Source: DAOTVS01 sp034436375
Lineage (GTDB): Bacteria; Chloroflexota; Anaerolineae; SpSt-313
Assembly (NCBI GenBank): GCA_034436375.1
Contig: DAOTVS010000192.1
Coordinates: 1-16,156 of the forward strand
DNA: 16,156 bases
Reading direction: 5' to 3'
The translations under genes were made by a program, and so were the position numbers. Below the pieces are notes generated by a model. That model was not told the origin of the DNA, searched no databases, and worked only from the letters and a program-made list of their open reading frames with translations. Below are positions 13,299 through 16,156 of this stretch, piece after piece. How positions within the stretch are numbered: the stretch's first letter is position 1; every line of letters begins with the position of its first letter.

Positions 13299-15086
13299 GT
13301 GAAATCATTGAACGCACACGAGTTGCGGCGGGCGTACATCGACTTTTTCCGGGCGCGCGGGCACGCCGAGATCCGCACGGCGCCCTTGGTGCCGGAGCAT
13401 GACCCAACCGTGCTCTTCACGACGGCGGGCATGCACCCGCTGGTGCCTTTCTTGCTGGGGCAGCCACACCCACAGGGCAGGCGCCTGGTGGATGTGCAAA
13501 AGTGCCTGCGCACCGATGACATTGACGAGGTGGGCGACCGCACGCACCTGACCTTCTTTGAGATGCTCGGCAATTGGTCACTGGGCGACTATTTCAAGGA
13601 AGACGCCATCCGCTGGAGCTTTGAGTTCCTGACGGAGGTGCTGGGCATTCCCGTGGGAAAGCTTCACGTGAGCTGCTTCGCCGGTGACGCGGACGCGCCC
13701 AAGGATGAGGAGTCAGCGCGCATCTGGGAAGCGGTGGGCGTGTCGCGCGATCATATACACTTTTTCGGCAAGAAGCAGAACTGGTGGGGCCCCGCCGGGC
13801 AGACGGGCCCCTGCGGCCCCGATACCGAGATGTTCTACTTCACCGGCGCCGAGTGCACCGAGGGCAAGGGGGACTCCTGCGACCCCTCGTGCAACTGCGG
13901 GCGCTATGTGGAGGTGTGGAACGACGTCTTTATGCAGTACAACAAGACGGATGCGGGCGCCTATGAGCCCCTGATCCAGCGCAACGTCGATACCGGGATG
14001 GGCGTCGAGCGCACCATGGCCGTCTTGGAGGGGCACGACGATGTCTATCGCACCGAACTCTTCCAGCCCATCATCGTGCGCCTGCAGGAGCTTTCGGGCC
14101 GGGCCTACGACGGGGACCTGAATGACCGGCGCGCCATGCGCATTGTGGCTGATCACATCCGGGCCTCGGCCTTTCTCATCGCCGATGGGGTGACGCCCTC
14201 TAATGTGGAGCAAGGCTATATCCTGCGCCGCCTGCTGCGCCGCGCCATGCGCTTTGCCCGCCTGCTGGGCATTGAGGGCTCGGTGCTGCCTGGCCTGGCC
14301 CTGCTCGTGGTGGAACACTACAGCGCGGACTATCCCGAGCTGGCCGAAAAGCGCGACGTGATCGCCCATGAGATTGCCCTCGAGGAAGGGCGCTTCCTGC
14401 AGGCCCTGCAGCGCGGCGAGCACGAGTTCGAGCGCCTGCTGCGCCATCTCAAGGAGCCACAGATCAGCGGGCGCGATGCCTTTTACCTCTACGAGACCTA
14501 TGGCTTTCCATTGGAGCTAACCCGCGAGATGGCGCGCGAGCAGGGCCTCACCGTGGATGAGGCCGGCTTTGAGCAGGCCTATGCCGATCACCAGGCCCTT
14601 TCGCGGGCGGGCGCCGAGCAGAAATTCGCCGGCGGCCTGGCCGATCATAGTGAACAGACGACCAAGCTGCACACGGCCACCCATCTGCTGCATGCGGCTC
14701 TGCGCCTGGTGTTGGGCGAGCACGTGCACCAGGCCGGTTCGAACATCACCGTGGAGCGGCTGCGCTTTGACTTTACCCACCCGGAAAAGCTGACCGATGA
14801 GCAGCTGAAAAAGGTCGAAGATCTGGTGAATGAAGCCATCGCTGCGGATTACCCGGTGTGCGTCGATACCATGAGCCTGGAGGAGGCGCAGGCTGCCGGG
14901 GCGCTGGCTTTCTTCGGCGAGCGCTATGGCGACCGGGTCAACGTCTACTCAATCGCCGACTTTTCCATGGAAGTGTGCGGCGGCCCGCACGTGGAGCACA
15001 CGGGCCAGTTGGGGCATTTCAAGATCCAGAAGCAAGAGGCCGTTGGTCGTGGCGTGCGCCGCATCCGCGCCGTCGTAGAAGATTAG
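13299..15086 (+). CDS. alaS: Alanyl-tRNA synthetase, compact form
   Basis: AlaRS charges tRNA-Ala with alanine. The class II catalytic core is complete: motif 1 region at 14-50, motif 2 region RTDDIDEVGDRTHLTFFEML (71-90) and motif 3 GMGVER at 233-238. A Cys cluster (ECTEGKGDSCDPSCNCG) follows GPCGPDTEMFYF and could bind zinc. The editing domain that removes mischarged Ser or Gly is present, with H458 and H462 (HTATH) and C560 and H564 (CGGPH). The protein ends at 595 residues, against about 870 for typical bacterial AlaRS, so the linker and C-Ala/DHHA1 domain are absent. The end is clean, with a normal stop and a downstream gene. The start is GTG with AAGGAG nine bases upstream. It is controlled by the upstream T-box. 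Confidence 0.96.
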   Translation: MKSLNAHELRRAYIDFFRARGHAEIRTAPLVPEHDPTVLFTTAGMHPLVPFLLGQPHPQGRRLVDVQKCLRTDDIDEVGDRTHLTFFEMLGNWSLGDYFKEDAIRWSFEFLTEVLGIPVGKLHVSCFAGDADAPKDEESARIWEAVGVSRDHIHFFGKKQNWWGPAGQTGPCGPDTEMFYFTGAECTEGKGDSCDPSCNCGRYVEVWNDVFMQYNKTDAGAYEPLIQRNVDTGMGVERTMAVLEGHDDVYRTELFQPIIVRLQELSGRAYDGDLNDRRAMRIVADHIRASAFLIADGVTPSNVEQGYILRRLLRRAMRFARLLGIEGSVLPGLALLVVEHYSADYPELAEKRDVIAHEIALEEGRFLQALQRGEHEFERLLRHLKEPQISGRDAFYLYETYGFPLELTREMAREQGLTVDEAGFEQAYADHQALSRAGAEQKFAGGLADHSEQTTKLHTATHLLHAALRLVLGEHVHQAGSNITVERLRFDFTHPEKLTDEQLKKVEDLVNEAIAADYPVCVDTMSLEEAQAAGALAFFGERYGDRVNVYSIADFSMEVCGGPHVEHTGQLGHFKIQKQEAVGRGVRRIRAVVED

Positions 15087-15144
15087 GTTCCCCGTAGGCA
15101 CATAGTTTGCTCACGGTCAATGACCAGCATTGAGGAGGTCAATA

Positions 15145-16026
15145 ATGCCCGTCGATATTACCACCCGTCTTCAGGCGCCGAACATCCTGGTTGCGGATGG
15201 GGCTATGGGCACCTACCTGCAATCGCAGGGGTTGCCTGCCGGCATGCCGGGTGAGCTCTGGAATGTGGAACAGCCCGAGACGATCCGCGCTGTCCATCGA
15301 GCTTACCTGGATGCGGGCTCACAAATTCTGACCACCAATACCTTTAGCGGCAACCGGGTGCGCCTGCCTCAAGGGGTCAACGGGCACCCCACGGCCGAGT
15401 TGGTGCGCCGTGGGGTAGAGCTGGCGCGCGAGGCAGCCGGCGATGTGGCCTGGGTGGCGGGCTCGATGGGGCCGACCGGAAAGCTGCTCGAACCCTTGGG
15501 GGACCTGAGCTGTGACGAGGCTGAAGCCGCCTATGCTGAGCAGGCAGGAATCATGGCCGAGGCCGGCGCCGATCTGATCCTCATCGAGACGATGACCGAT
15601 GTGGAAGAAGCCCGCGCGGCCTTGTTGGGCGCGCTGCCCACCGGCCTGCCGGTCTTTGTCACCTTCGCCTTTGATGGCAGCGGCCGCACGCTGATGGGCA
15701 ACCCGGCTGATGATGTGTGCCGGGAAATCCAGGCCCTGGGCGCTACTGCCGTAGGGGCCAACTGCGGCCAGGGGCCAGAAGCAGTGATCGTCGCTCTGCA
15801 GCGGATGGTGCGCGCCTGCTCGCTGCCGCTGATCGGTCAGCCCAATGCCGGCATGCCCACTCTGCAGGCGACCGGTCAGACCACCTGGGATGCCACACCC
15901 GACGAATTCGCCGAACTGGCCAGGGCGATGATCGGGCTGGGAGTCCGTGTCCTTGGCGCTTGCTGCGGCAGCACCCCGGCCCACATCGCGGCCATCCGAG
16001 CCGCGGTCGATGCCGTGCAGGCGTAG
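15145..16026 (+). CDS. Homocysteine S-methyltransferase family protein
   Basis: This 293-residue protein is a single S-methyl_trans domain, the zinc-dependent TIM barrel shared by MmuM, BHMT and the N-terminal module of MetH. VADGAMGTYLQ (16-26) is the usual N-terminal strand. LILIETMTDVEEA (144-156) follows. The zinc ligands are Cys207 (GANCG) and Cys273-Cys274 (GACCGS). The methyl donor cannot be decided; S-methylmethionine, betaine and methylcobalamin partners are all possible, and no MetH cobalamin domain is attached. I chose the ATG at 15145 because GAGGAGG lies about seven bases upstream; the longer frame start would lie inside that site. It follows alaS by 58 bases and is probably cotranscribed, placing it under T-box control as well. 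Confidence 0.9.
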   Translation: MPVDITTRLQAPNILVADGAMGTYLQSQGLPAGMPGELWNVEQPETIRAVHRAYLDAGSQILTTNTFSGNRVRLPQGVNGHPTAELVRRGVELAREAAGDVAWVAGSMGPTGKLLEPLGDLSCDEAEAAYAEQAGIMAEAGADLILIETMTDVEEARAALLGALPTGLPVFVTFAFDGSGRTLMGNPADDVCREIQALGATAVGANCGQGPEAVIVALQRMVRACSLPLIGQPNAGMPTLQATGQTTWDATPDEFAELARAMIGLGVRVLGACCGSTPAHIAAIRAAVDAVQA

Positions 16027-16036
16027 ACTCGTAATA

Positions 16037-16156
16037 AGTGAACCGTAATAAGTAAGGTCGCCATTCCGAAATAGGTGTTGCTTTCCACCATCACGCCAAG
16101 ACGTGGGCTGAGCAACACCTATTTCGGAATGGCGACCTTACTTATTACGGTTCACT
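16037..16156. repeat. Perfect 46-bp inverted repeat with 28-nt loop
   Basis: The arms 16037-16082 and 16111-16156 are exact reverse complements over 46 bases, and the loop is 28 nt (with a short CACG/CGTG inner stem). The element starts 11 bases after the methyltransferase stop. The outer arm contains AACCGTAATAAGTAA (16041-16055), shared exactly with the DUF362-end region. The core words GCCAAGA and TGAGCAAC echo other hairpins in the window. The window ends at the last base of the arm, so pairing may continue beyond. Confidence 0.95.

Noticed and set aside
16037..16156. Terminal inverted repeats of an insertion sequence
   Set aside because: The arms are separated by only 28 nt and no transposase frame is present in the window. 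A MITE-like or REP-like origin stays possible.

Overview
The window looks like a GC-rich bacterial chromosome segment, most likely Chloroflexota (Anaerolineae-like). That placement is inference. It rests on gene style, a T-box leader on alaS, a compact alanyl-tRNA synthetase and intergenic spaces packed with long imperfect hairpins. No transposase, phage gene, rRNA, tRNA or CRISPR array is visible. Both ends of the window fall exactly on palindromic DNA (1-28 and 16037-16156), as expected if the sequence is an assembly contig that broke at hairpins.

Layout. The minus strand carries mutS2 (58-2427), argH (2676-4070) and argG (4340-5605). mutS2 has its own promoter and a terminator-like hairpin in its short leader. 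argG and argH encode the last two steps of arginine synthesis. The 482-base gap upstream of argG holds a long argG leader, an opposing promoter and two perfect ParB-binding parS palindromes (5995-6010, 6034-6049), which suggests an origin-proximal location. A plus-strand methyltransferase with a C-terminal zinc ribbon follows (6088-7008). Next is a duplicated divergent module: a small YHS-domain protein on minus beside a short-chain dehydrogenase on plus, twice in a row (7103-8346 and 8425-9584). A tandem-GNAT acetyltransferase (9704-10618, minus) diverges from the N-terminal stub of a formamidopyrimidine-DNA glycosylase (10651-10887) that breaks off beside a hairpin. A 431-base non-coding region follows, then a DUF362/ferredoxin protein (minus, 11319-12584). 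The plus-strand alaS unit has a promoter, a full T-box riboswitch and terminator, then alaS (13299-15086) and a homocysteine S-methyltransferase family gene (15145-16026).

The most unusual property is a set of long hairpins in nearly every intergenic space. Their arms differ from element to element but match within each element. Loops are often about 24-30 nt (exactly 28 in the two with perfect arms), and short core words are shared between members. Several lie across the 3' ends of genes and contain the stop codon itself (argH, argG, the GNAT gene, the DUF362 gene). They could be transcript-end structures, a non-autonomous mobile palindrome family, or both.
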